A stretch of DNA of 12,995 nt, from contig DSAV01000285.1 of NCBI GenBank assembly GCA_011046295.1, positions 1 to 12,995 of the forward strand, in the 5' to 3' direction. Under the pieces are notes generated by a model. It had not been told where the DNA came from. It worked only from the letters and a program-made list of their open reading frames with translations, and made no database searches. The stretch comes from Deltaproteobacteria bacterium (GTDB lineage: Bacteria > Desulfobacterota > Syntrophia > Syntrophales > Smithellaceae). Each line of letters opens with the position of its first letter. Within the stretch, counting starts at the first letter, position 1. This document shows positions 1 to 6,316 of the stretch, in pieces. Both the position numbers and the translations under genes were made by a program.

Positions 1-582
1 ATATTGCAGAATCAAAGCGAGATATTGTCGGCGACTGTTGTTTGGACGGCCGGTGTGCGGGGAGAACCACTGGCTCAATTATCAGATATAAAAACAGGCG
101 AAAATGGGCGGGTTGCCGTCCGTACAACGCTGCAAACGGAAGAGTATCCCGATGTTTATGTAATCGGCGACTTAGCCGCCATCAGTGACGATAACCGCGC
201 TTTGCCGATGGTCGCCCAGGTGGCCATGCAATCAGGCGTTGCTGCCGCGCAGAATATTTTAAGACAGATAGCCAGGCAGCCGCTAAAACCTTTCCGCTAT
301 CATGATCGCGGTTCAATGATTACCATCGGGCGCAAGGCGGCGGGCGTGTCAATTGGCAAGAGAACCTTTCAGGGATTCTTTGCCTGGGTTATCTGGCTGG
401 TCATTCATCTTTTTAATCTCATCGGCTTTCGCAACCGTGTAATGGTGCTCATTAACTGGGCATGGGATTATCTGCTCTATGAAAGGGCCGTGCGTTTCAT
501 TTTCCCGTCATGCACGTCTTCTTTCTCCCCTTCGTCCTACTGTTCGCGCTCCAGTGACGCGGGGAAAAAAATTATTAAGTGA
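1..582 (+). CDS. ndh: Type II NADH dehydrogenase (NDH-2), C-terminal part
   Basis: The gene is open at the left edge, so only the last 193 residues are present. NDH-2 is a single-subunit FAD enzyme on the inner face of the membrane that passes electrons from NADH to quinone without pumping protons. In partial numbering, VVWTAGV at 13-19 matches the end of the NADH-binding domain. YVIGDLAAI at 53-61 is the second FAD contact, with Asp57. AQVAMQSG at 72-79 fits the AQxAxQxG quinone-site motif of the family. A hydrophobic and amphipathic stretch at 124-167 (ending WAWDYLLYERAVRFI) is the usual C-terminal membrane anchor. The last 26 or so residues are Ser/Cys-rich and do not look like the family, so the natural end may be near residue 168. 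A terminator follows 15 bases after the stop. Related sulfide:quinone-type oxidoreductases are less likely because the NDH-2 C-terminal anchor motif is so clear. Confidence 0.88.
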   Translation: MLQNQSEILSATVVWTAGVRGEPLAQLSDIKTGENGRVAVRTTLQTEEYPDVYVIGDLAAISDDNRALPMVAQVAMQSGVAAAQNILRQIARQPLKPFRYHDRGSMITIGRKAAGVSIGKRTFQGFFAWVIWLVIHLFNLIGFRNRVMVLINWAWDYLLYERAVRFIFPSCTSSFSPSSYCSRSSDAGKKIIK

Positions 583-597
583 CAGACAGTCCGAAAT

Positions 598-633
598 AAA
601 AGAGGAGCAGTCTTTTTACTGCTCCTCTTTTTT
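598..633. terminator. Bidirectional intrinsic terminator between ndh and tRNA-Arg
   Basis: A perfect 10-bp stem (AGAGGAGCAG at 601-610 and CTGCTCCTCT at 619-628) encloses an 8-base loop. On the plus strand it is followed by a run of five T, which fits termination of ndh. On the minus strand the flanking bases read TTTTATTT, which fits termination of tRNA-Arg, whose 3' end is at 635. One hairpin therefore probably serves both converging transcripts. Confidence 0.85.
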
Positions 634-634
634 C

Positions 635-711
635 TGGCGCGCCCAGGAGGATTCGAACCTCCGACATCCAGATTCGTAGTCTGGCGCTCTATCCAGCTGA
701 GCCATGGGCGC
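635..711 (-). tRNA. tRNA-Arg (anticodon ACG)
   Basis: A full 77-nt cloverleaf can be folded on the minus strand. The acceptor is GCGCCCA paired with TGGGCGC, with discriminator G and an encoded CCA. The D-arm is GCTC/GAGC, the anticodon arm is CCAGA-CTACGAA-TCTGG, and the T-arm is GGAGG-TTCGAAT-CCTCC. The loop gives anticodon ACG, in which A34 would become inosine to read CGU, CGC and CGA. The 3' end abuts the bidirectional terminator, so the RNA is probably a single-gene transcript. Confidence 0.97.
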
Positions 712-739
712 GATTTGCTTTGGCTTTTACGAGGCAGCC

Positions 740-767
740 GTATAACATATTAATCCCCGTGTAGCAA
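740..767 (-). promoter_or_regulatory. Possible promoter of tRNA-Arg
   Basis: On the minus strand TTGCTA (762-767) lies 16 bp before TTATAC (740-745), about 29 bp upstream of the tRNA 5' end. The -35 matches the sigma70 consensus at 4 of 6 positions and the -10 is imperfect, so this is only a candidate. No gene is visible in the 712-855 spacer. Confidence 0.3.
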
Positions 768-840
768 AATGAAATTCACTATTTTCACTGTAGTTGCCGC
801 CAGATTTTGCGAAAATTAGCTGCGGCGCGCCAAATATCGT

Positions 841-884
841 GTAAAATCAGCTCTGTCAGGCGAGTTGAACTCGCCTTGTTTTAC
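841..884 (-). other. Inverted repeat spanning the pabBC stop codon
   Basis: The last codons and the stop of pabBC form a 9-bp inverted repeat around one central base (858-866 and 868-876). A second pairing lies outside it, GTAAAA at 841-846 with TTTTAC at 879-884. There is no T-run directly after the hairpin, so it is a poor intrinsic terminator. It may cap the mRNA 3' end or assist termination. Confidence 0.4.
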
Positions 885-2610
885 GTATGGCGTTCGTCAA
901 TAATATCTTATCTGCTTTTAATAGATCTTCGGGATACAATATTATTTCTGCGGCTTTGAGCCTTTTAATCATCACTTGCCTTTGTATGCCATTTAACAAT
1001 CCGCAGTTCAACTGCGGCGTAAAATATTTACCTTTAATACATACAAACAGATTAGATATCGCTCCTTCCGTAATCTGGTTTTTTTCATTGCAGAAGATCA
1101 CATCTTCGCAACCTCGCGCTGAATATTTATTATATTCACTATCATACAGAATTCTGAATGTTGTCTTGTGATAAAGGAAAGGATTATTTGAATCCGTCTT
1201 GTATTTTGAAAAGGTAGTGCGCCCAATGCCGCAAGGTGTTTTGTTCACATTTTTGTGTTCTAGTTTTATTTTTCCGCTTGTCTTCAGCAGCAGGCGCAGC
1301 CGTTTTTTACCTTTTAGCGAAGCCGCATATTTGCGCAATTCGCTTTTTATCACACCGGCGTCGCACCTTATGTTAAAGTATCGAGCAGAAGACATGAGGC
1401 GCCTCAGGTGCATGGACAAATATTTAATCCTGCCGTTATCAACAAACATTGTTTCGATGAGAGCAAAGTCAGGGATAGCTTGAAAAAGGAATCCGGCCTT
1501 GATTTGGCATTCGCGATATTCTTCGCGCGCGCGCGAATCATAAACAATACCACTGCCTGTTCCCATACGTGCCGCATATTTTCCTTTTTCGAGATATCTC
1601 AGGTCTATTGTTCTTATCGCCACATTGAATGCGGCCGTACCATCGGGCGCGAAGTAGCCTATCGCGCCAGTGTAAATACCGCGTGGTTTGCCTTCCAGTT
1701 TGTTAATAATTTTCATGCTGCTAATTTTCGGCGCGCCGGTTACCGAACCGCAGGGAAACAGGCTTTCCCAAATGCGGTTCATGCCGGCATCCGGCGACAA
1801 CCTTGCCGATATAGTTGATGTCATCTGCAGTAACGTTTCGTATTTTTCAACATCATAAAGGCTTTTTACTGTAACCGAACCTGGTATGCAAATTTTGCCC
1901 AGGTCATTTCTCAGCATATCCACGATCATGACATTCTCGCTTATATTTTTTTCATCACCGGAGAGCCACGCAGGCGAAGCGTTATTCGCGGCAGTGCCCT
2001 TCATAGGCTTCATTGAAATATTACGTTTTTTATCAATTCGAAAAAATAGTTCCGGCGAAAGGGACGCTATGTAGTTTTTGCCGAAATTAATCAGCGCCGA
2101 ATATTGCACCTTCTGATGTTTTTTCATACTAGCGTAAAAACTAATTATATCACCGACAACAGTAAAGCTATAGCCGCTGGTGTAATTGATTTGATACGTT
2201 TCCCCCCGCGCGATAAGCTCCTTTATAATTTTTATATTTTTTTTATATTCATCGTAACCAGTCTCCAAAACGGGCATTGACACGTAGAAATCATCAGACA
2301 CCGCACTGATATATGGTTTGTTTTGTTTCAGTGGACACTCATAAACGCCAAACCATATCCGAGGATAATCGTAATCACGAGAGAATATATTTAATGATAG
2401 TTCCAAATCATAGCCGCATTCATAAGAAAAGAATCCGGCCAGATAAAATCCCTTGCGCAGATACTGATTTATTTTTTCGAATGAATCTTGAAGGTCAGTT
2501 TTTCTGCGGGCACAAATAATATCTACAGGATTTTTAAAAAGGATGCTGCGGGAATTGCCTTTTTCCTTATTTTCGCTTTCCAGCAAAACAAAGTCATTCC
2601 CAAAATCCAT
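856..2610 (-). CDS. pabBC: Bifunctional aminodeoxychorismate synthase component I / aminodeoxychorismate lyase (PabB-PabC fusion)
   Basis: This cytoplasmic enzyme makes p-aminobenzoate for folate. The PabB half (about 1-375) converts chorismate and ammonia to 4-amino-4-deoxychorismate, and the PabC half (about 380-584) removes pyruvate using PLP. PabB evidence: ARGETYQINYT at 134-144; MKPMKGTA at 200-207, where Lys204 is the catalytic lysine that separates PabB (PIKGT) from anthranilate synthase (PIAGT); FPCGSVTGAPK at 285-295; GIYTGAIGY at 311-319. PabC evidence: YHKTT with Lys482 as the probable PLP lysine, ITEGAISNLF at 513-522, and a terminal NAIRKTRRVQLA. At 584 residues the fusion is full length. 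The ATG start is preceded by GGAG at 10 bases. The glutaminase PabA, which supplies ammonia, is not in the window. Codon use is visibly more AT-rich than in the liv genes. It may be read from its own promoter or from serS-tRNA readthrough. Confidence 0.93.
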   Translation of the reverse strand: MDFGNDFVLLESENKEKGNSRSILFKNPVDIICARRKTDLQDSFEKINQYLRKGFYLAGFFSYECGYDLELSLNIFSRDYDYPRIWFGVYECPLKQNKPYISAVSDDFYVSMPVLETGYDEYKKNIKIIKELIARGETYQINYTSGYSFTVVGDIISFYASMKKHQKVQYSALINFGKNYIASLSPELFFRIDKKRNISMKPMKGTAANNASPAWLSGDEKNISENVMIVDMLRNDLGKICIPGSVTVKSLYDVEKYETLLQMTSTISARLSPDAGMNRIWESLFPCGSVTGAPKISSMKIINKLEGKPRGIYTGAIGYFAPDGTAAFNVAIRTIDLRYLEKGKYAARMGTGSGIVYDSRAREEYRECQIKAGFLFQAIPDFALIETMFVDNGRIKYLSMHLRRLMSSARYFNIRCDAGVIKSELRKYAASLKGKKRLRLLLKTSGKIKLEHKNVNKTPCGIGRTTFSKYKTDSNNPFLYHKTTFRILYDSEYNKYSARGCEDVIFCNEKNQITEGAISNLFVCIKGKYFTPQLNCGLLNGIQRQVMIKRLKAAEIILYPEDLLKADKILLTNAIRKTRRVQLA

Positions 2611-2642
2611 GAATTTTATTCTCCGGTATTATTATCTATCTG

Positions 2643-2648
2643 ATTATA
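2643..2648 (-). promoter_or_regulatory. Candidate -10 element of pabBC
   Basis: On the minus strand a perfect TATAAT lies 33 bp before the pabBC ATG, in an AT-rich stretch that suits a promoter. No good -35 hexamer stands 16-18 bp upstream (the sequence there is GAAAAT), so the call rests on the -10 box alone. Confidence 0.33.
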
Positions 2649-2760
2649 TTAAACAAATACAATTGATTTTCTAAAGAAAAGCTCACAGCGAAAAACGTCG
2701 GCCAACTGGAGCCTGCCGCTTGAACCCACAGCGCTTTTATAAGTGGCTTTCGTTATTTTC

Positions 2761-2830
2761 TGGCGGAGAGGAGAGAGCGGGATTTGTCCGGCATACGCCG
2801 GACTACCCGGCGACTGCCGGGTGAACCCGC
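2761..2830 (-). pseudogene. Remnant of a tRNA-Ser 3' end, interrupted in the T-loop
   Basis: On the minus strand this reads GCGGGTTC, then 37 foreign bases, then AAATCCCGC, then TCTCTCC and CTCCGCCA. Without the insert it repeats the T-arm, acceptor 3' strand, discriminator and CCA of the neighbouring tRNA-Ser(GCT), apart from an extra 5 bp (TCTCC). The D-arm, anticodon arm and 5' acceptor strand are absent, so it cannot be a tRNA. The likeness continues with divergence past CCA: GAAAATAACG here against GAACATTACC after the intact gene. This suggests an eroded tandem duplication with a unit of about 62 bp. Confidence 0.75.
2786..2822. repeat. REP-like double hairpin inserted in the tRNA-Ser remnant
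   Basis: Two perfect 7-bp hairpins with 4-base loops stand one base apart: GTCCGGC-ATAC-GCCGGAC (2786-2803) and ACCCGGC-GACT-GCCGGGT (2805-2822). Together they fill exactly the interval that splits the T-loop of the tRNA-Ser remnant. The arrangement resembles REP/REPIN-type elements, which are short paired palindromes scattered between genes and sometimes moved by RAYT transposases. No transposase is in the window and no other copy was seen, so the class is inferred from shape alone. Confidence 0.6.
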
Positions 2831-2864
2831 AATATTTCACACAAATAACTCTCCGGTAATGTTC

Positions 2865-2958
2865 TGGCGGAGAGAGCGGGATTTGAACCCGCGGTACACC
2901 TTTTGGGGCGTACAATCGCTTAGCAGGCGATCGCTTTCGACCACTCAGCCATCTCTCC
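2865..2958 (-). tRNA. tRNA-Ser (anticodon GCT)
   Basis: This is a 94-nt class II tRNA on the minus strand with an encoded CCA. The acceptor is GGAGAGA/TCTCTCC with discriminator G. The anticodon arm is ATCGC-CTGCTAA-GCGAT, giving GCT for AGC/AGU codons. The long variable arm has a 7-bp stem, GTACGCC with GGTGTAC (one G-T pair), as expected for serine. The T-arm is GCGGG-TTCAAAT-CCCGC. It is the second of two tRNA-Ser genes after serS, and its 3' end is the source of the remnant downstream. Confidence 0.97.
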
Positions 2959-2982
2959 GCATTATTCCGAACAACCTGTATA

Positions 2983-3012
2983 AAGAGCCTCAATAGTTAA
3001 CCTATAGCTCTT
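2983..3012 (-). other. Hairpin in the spacer between the two tRNA-Ser genes
   Basis: AAGAGC (minus-strand reading of 3007-3012) pairs with GCTCTT (2983-2988), and an inner ATAG/CTAT pairing closes a 5-base loop. The following bases are TTTATA, too weak for a confident terminator. It may be a processing structure in a serS-tRNA-tRNA transcript. Confidence 0.35.
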
Positions 3013-3024
3013 GCTTCTTTCAAC

Positions 3025-3110
3025 TGGCGGAGGGAGCAGGATTCGAACCCGCGAACCTTTCGGTTAACGGTTTTCAAGACCGCCGCCTTCGACCTCTCGG
3101 CCATCCCTCC
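3025..3110 (-). tRNA. tRNA-Ser (anticodon TGA)
   Basis: This is an 86-nt class II tRNA with an encoded CCA. The acceptor is GGAGGGA/TCCCTCC with discriminator G. The anticodon arm is GCGGT-CTTGAAA-ACCGT (one G-T pair), giving TGA for UCA and related UCN codons. The variable arm is AACC-GAAA-GGTT and the T-arm is GCGGG-TTCGAAT-CCTGC. It begins only 20 bp after the serS stop on the same strand with no terminator between, so synthetase and tRNA are probably co-transcribed. Confidence 0.97.
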
Positions 3111-3130
3111 TCCGTTCGTTAAAATTATTA

Positions 3131-4414
3131 TCATTTCTTATTTTTAAATATTCTTTCCACTCCGCCTACATACGGGCGAAGCACTTCGGGCACAATTACG
3201 CTGCCGTCTGACTGCTGATAATTTTCCAGTATCGCCACTACGGTTCGTCCCACGGCAAGACCGGATCCATTTAAGGTGTGCACAAATTCAACTTTGCCGC
3301 TTTGGGCCCGCCGAAAACGAATAGATGCACGGCGCGCCTGATAATCTTCAAAATTACTGCATGAAGATATTTCACGATAAACAGACTGCCCCGGCATCCA
3401 TGCCTCGACATCATACGTTTTTGCGGAAGAAAAGCCTAAATCCGCAGTGCAAAGACAAACTGTCCTGTAATGGATTCCCAATCTTTTCAGCACTTCCTCC
3501 GCGTGAGCCGTTAACTTCTCCAGTTCGTCATAGGAATTTTCCGGCTTCGTAAATTTAACCATCTCCACCTTATTAAATTGATGCTGCCTTATCAATCCTC
3601 TGGTATCTTTTCCGTAAGATCCGGCCTCTGAGCGAAAACAGGGAGAATAGGCAACATAATTAATCGGAATCTGTTCTTCTTCCAATATTTCGCTGCGGAA
3701 TATATTCGTCACCGGAACTTCCGCCGTAGGTATCAGATAATAACCAATTTTTTCAATTTTGAAAAGATCATCCGCGAATTTAGGCAACTGACCCGTGGCC
3801 GTCATGCTTTCTTCATTCACCATAAAAGGCGTGAGAACCTCGGTATATCCATGCACTGTTGTGTGTAAATCAAGCATGAAATTAATCAGTGCGCGTTCCA
3901 AAGCGGCTGCCATCCCCCGGTACAAGGTAAACCGCGCTCCGGCTATTTTCGCTGCGCGCCCAAAGTCCAGTATATCAAGAGCTTCGCCAATATCCCAGTG
4001 CGCCTTTGGAACAAAGGAAAATTCGGGCTTTTCACCCCAACTGCGAACGACAAAATTGTCTTCTTCGCTATTGCCCGTTGGAACTGATTCATGCTGAATA
4101 TTGGGAACCATCAGCATAAAATCATTGAGTTCTCTTTCCGTATTTTTTAATTTTTCATCGAGTGCTTTAATCCTCTCCGATACCACGCTCATCTTTTCTA
4201 TTAACACAGAGGCGTCAGACTTTTTCTGTTTGAGCGCGGCAATTTCTTTGGAAGCATCATTGCGCTCGCTGCGCAGCCTTTCGACCTCCAACAGGATGTC
4301 TCTTCTTTCTTTATCCAGGGCTGTAAAGTGCGCCAGGTCGATGGATTCCCCGCGTTCCTGGAGTTTTCGTTGCACCGCCTCAGCATTTTGCCTTAAATAC
4401 TTGATATCCAGCAT
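3131..4414 (-). CDS. serS: Seryl-tRNA synthetase
   Basis: This enzyme charges tRNA-Ser, and tRNA-Sec where present, with serine using ATP, as a class II homodimer in the cytoplasm. The 427 residues match the usual size. The N-terminal 1-100 has the long antiparallel coiled coil (Lys/Glu/Arg-rich, about 30-98) that grips the tRNA-Ser long variable arm. TAE at 230-232 is the serine-site TxE. Motif 2 runs from CFRSEAG at 259 to the RQHQF ending at 280. Motif 3 is GLAVGRTVVAILENYQ at 385-400, followed by PEVLRPYVGG. The ATG at 4414 was chosen because MLDIKYLRQN is the conserved SerRS N-terminus; an in-frame TTG 12 codons upstream has no ribosome site. A small GACC-N9-GGTC repeat lies just before the start, but no convincing promoter was found. 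Its two tRNA substrates follow at 3110 and 2958. Confidence 0.97.
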   Translation of the reverse strand: MLDIKYLRQNAEAVQRKLQERGESIDLAHFTALDKERRDILLEVERLRSERNDASKEIAALKQKKSDASVLIEKMSVVSERIKALDEKLKNTERELNDFMLMVPNIQHESVPTGNSEEDNFVVRSWGEKPEFSFVPKAHWDIGEALDILDFGRAAKIAGARFTLYRGMAAALERALINFMLDLHTTVHGYTEVLTPFMVNEESMTATGQLPKFADDLFKIEKIGYYLIPTAEVPVTNIFRSEILEEEQIPINYVAYSPCFRSEAGSYGKDTRGLIRQHQFNKVEMVKFTKPENSYDELEKLTAHAEEVLKRLGIHYRTVCLCTADLGFSSAKTYDVEAWMPGQSVYREISSCSNFEDYQARRASIRFRRAQSGKVEFVHTLNGSGLAVGRTVVAILENYQQSDGSVIVPEVLRPYVGGVERIFKNKK

Positions 4415-4505
4415 ATTTTCACTGTGACCATATTTATTGGTCTTTTTCAAAGATTATGACAAGTAACATTTTGATAATACGAAGTCAATAATTTTGTCTG
4501 TTATA

Positions 4506-6095
4506 TTAACCAGGTGGGCGGCCCAGTTGCCTTTTCGCCACGTTTACAAGCGCATGGATTTCCGGGCTTTTCATAAAATATGCTGTTACAAAATACACGC
4601 CTGTACCGGTAAAGATGCAGACGCCGAGATAGAGCAATCTTTGCGGAAAGTCCGCCGCAATATTCCAGGGCATCCAGTAACCAACTGCATGTATTGCCGC
4701 CATCATAACAACCGAAGAAATAATTATTTTTGATAAAGAAGCGTAAAAAACACCATCGAGGAAATTTCCGATTTTATTTTTCAAGACAAGCATAAGAATG
4801 AGCACATTGGCTGTCACCGCCAACGACCCGGCCAGCGCCAGGCCATTGTGTTTCATAGGATGCATCAGTATCAGGCTGGCAGTCACATTAATTACAAAGG
4901 AAACAATAGCTGCTTTCATCGGCCACTTTGAATCCTGCAAAGAATAAAACGACGTGATAAATAGCCGGATTACGGCAAACGCCCATAATCCGAGCGAGTA
5001 ATAAAAAAGTGCCTGCCCCGTTAAAACCGCAGCATGCGCGTCAAAAGCACCTCTTTGAAATAAAACTGATATGATCGGCTGGCTCAGCATCATCAGGGCA
5101 GCCATGGCCGGAACGACGACAAAAAATGTGATACGCAGAGAAAAGGAGATGCTCGATTTTAATTCATCAATATTATCATTGGCCGCGTGACGAGAAAAGC
5201 TTGGTAACGTTGCCGTTCCGACGGCCAGCGCAAAAACACCTATCGGCAATTCCATGACACGATCCGCGTAAAAAAGATAAGTAACAGAACCACTCGGCAA
5301 CAGCGACGCAAGAATACTGCCGATAAAGACGTTCAAAATATTAACCGAGGCTGTAAATATCGCCGGCAGGAGCAGAACGCTAATCTGCCTGATGCCCGGA
5401 TGTTGAAAATTTATTTTGAATTTCAACTTTGCACCGTATTTCACCAGAACAGGCCACTGCATCAACAATTGCAGTATCCCGCCGATTAAGACACCAACTG
5501 CAAGTACCGTAATCGGCTCCGCGAATAAATTTCTTAAGGCAAATGCCGCTCCAATCATGGCAATATTCAGGATTACCGGTGATAGGGCGGGCACGATAAA
5601 ATGACGCAGCGAATTCAATATCCCCATACATAAAGCCACCAGGCCGATAAAAAATATATAAGGAAACATCAACCGGTTCAAAAACACTGCAAGGGAAAAT
5701 TGCGCGGGATCCTTGATAAAGCCGGGCGCAATTAATCCGACTATAACGGGAGACAATAAGATGCCCAGCACGGTTATAATAACGAGCACAATGGATAAAA
5801 GAGTAAACGCGGCTGATGCCAGTTCCAGCGCTTCTTTTTTACTTCTTTTTTGCAGGTATTCGGTAAATACGGGCACAAAGGAAATGGTAAAAGAACCTTC
5901 CGCCACGATACGGCGCAGCATATTAGGAATGCGGAAAGCAATCCAGAAGGCGTCTGTTTTCCATCCCGCACCGAAAAAAGCGGCAATCACCATATCCCTG
6001 GCAAGACCGAAAACACGGCTCATCATCGTGGCGATGCTTACAGTGCCTGCCGCTCTGGCCACCTGTGAATTTTCCGATTTTTTTTGCTGAGGCAT
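4506..6095 (-). CDS. murJ: Lipid II flippase MurJ
   Basis: MurJ moves the peptidoglycan precursor lipid II across the cytoplasmic membrane. The 529 residues fit the MVF/MviN family, and strongly hydrophobic segments recur along the whole length, consistent with 14 membrane helices. The N-terminal signature is intact: SRVFGLARD at 26-34 (Arg27 and Arg33), TDAF with Asp48, LRR at 60-62, and AEGSFTISFVPVF at 65-77. YADRVMELPIGVFALAVGTATLPSFSR, around 276-302, carries Asp278-Arg279. These correspond to the charged cavity residues Arg18, Arg24, Asp39, Arg52, Asp269 and Arg270 shown to matter in E. coli MurJ. The ATG at 6095 has GAGAG 9 bases upstream. It is separated from livF by a strong terminator and from serS by about 90 bp, so it is probably transcribed separately. 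No convincing promoter hexamers were found in 6096-6240. Confidence 0.95.
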   Translation of the reverse strand: MPQQKKSENSQVARAAGTVSIATMMSRVFGLARDMVIAAFFGAGWKTDAFWIAFRIPNMLRRIVAEGSFTISFVPVFTEYLQKRSKKEALELASAAFTLLSIVLVIITVLGILLSPVIVGLIAPGFIKDPAQFSLAVFLNRLMFPYIFFIGLVALCMGILNSLRHFIVPALSPVILNIAMIGAAFALRNLFAEPITVLAVGVLIGGILQLLMQWPVLVKYGAKLKFKINFQHPGIRQISVLLLPAIFTASVNILNVFIGSILASLLPSGSVTYLFYADRVMELPIGVFALAVGTATLPSFSRHAANDNIDELKSSISFSLRITFFVVVPAMAALMMLSQPIISVLFQRGAFDAHAAVLTGQALFYYSLGLWAFAVIRLFITSFYSLQDSKWPMKAAIVSFVINVTASLILMHPMKHNGLALAGSLAVTANVLILMLVLKNKIGNFLDGVFYASLSKIIISSVVMMAAIHAVGYWMPWNIAADFPQRLLYLGVCIFTGTGVYFVTAYFMKSPEIHALVNVAKRQLGRPPG

Positions 6096-6244
6096 AAAAA
6101 ATTACTCTCGTCAATAGACTTCACTCTTTTTCATCTTACACTCATAAGGCTTCCCGGAAAAGAAGAAAATATTTTTTAGGATAACTTTTTTTCCGCTTTT
6201 AGCCGGAATATACCAATCGCGCGGGCATATTTTTTATACATCCC

Positions 6245-6280
6245 AAAAAAACGCCACCCCTGCGGCAACAGGGATGGCGC
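6245..6280 (-). terminator. Intrinsic terminator of the liv operon
   Basis: On the minus strand CGCCATCCCTG pairs with CAGGGGTGGCG (11 bp, one G-T pair) around a 6-base loop, followed by seven T. It begins 38 bp after the livF stop and closes the livH-to-livF operon before murJ. Confidence 0.93.
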
Positions 6281-6316
6281 AATTTACCATATTTAATTGA
6301 TATACGCTGATTTATT

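Noticed and set aside
2761..2899. attL/attR pair of an integrated element at tRNA-Ser
   Set aside because: The two tRNA 3' copies are only about 35 bp apart with no integrase or cargo between them. pabBC lies outside the pair. A tandem duplication explains the data better.
2649..2993. A 114-codon open frame on the minus strand across the tRNA-Ser area
   Set aside because: It is a translation of tRNA-Ser(GCT), the tRNA remnant and the hairpin insert (for example RVQIPLSPP and SPAYAG, typical of tRNA and palindrome translations). No protein features are present.
636..3338. Four exact GGCGCGCC octamers (636-643, 824-831, 1730-1737, 3331-3338)
   Set aside because: One is part of tRNA-Arg and two are in coding sequence. 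CGCG-rich strings are common in this window, so no function is claimed.
4415..4450. A longer serS product from an in-frame TTG 12 codons upstream
   Set aside because: It has no ribosome-binding site, and MLDIKYLRQN at the downstream ATG is the conserved family start.
4451..4505. TTGACT near 4480 as a serS promoter
   Set aside because: No acceptable -10 hexamer lies 16-18 bp downstream. The nearest good match is CATAAT, at more than 20 bp.
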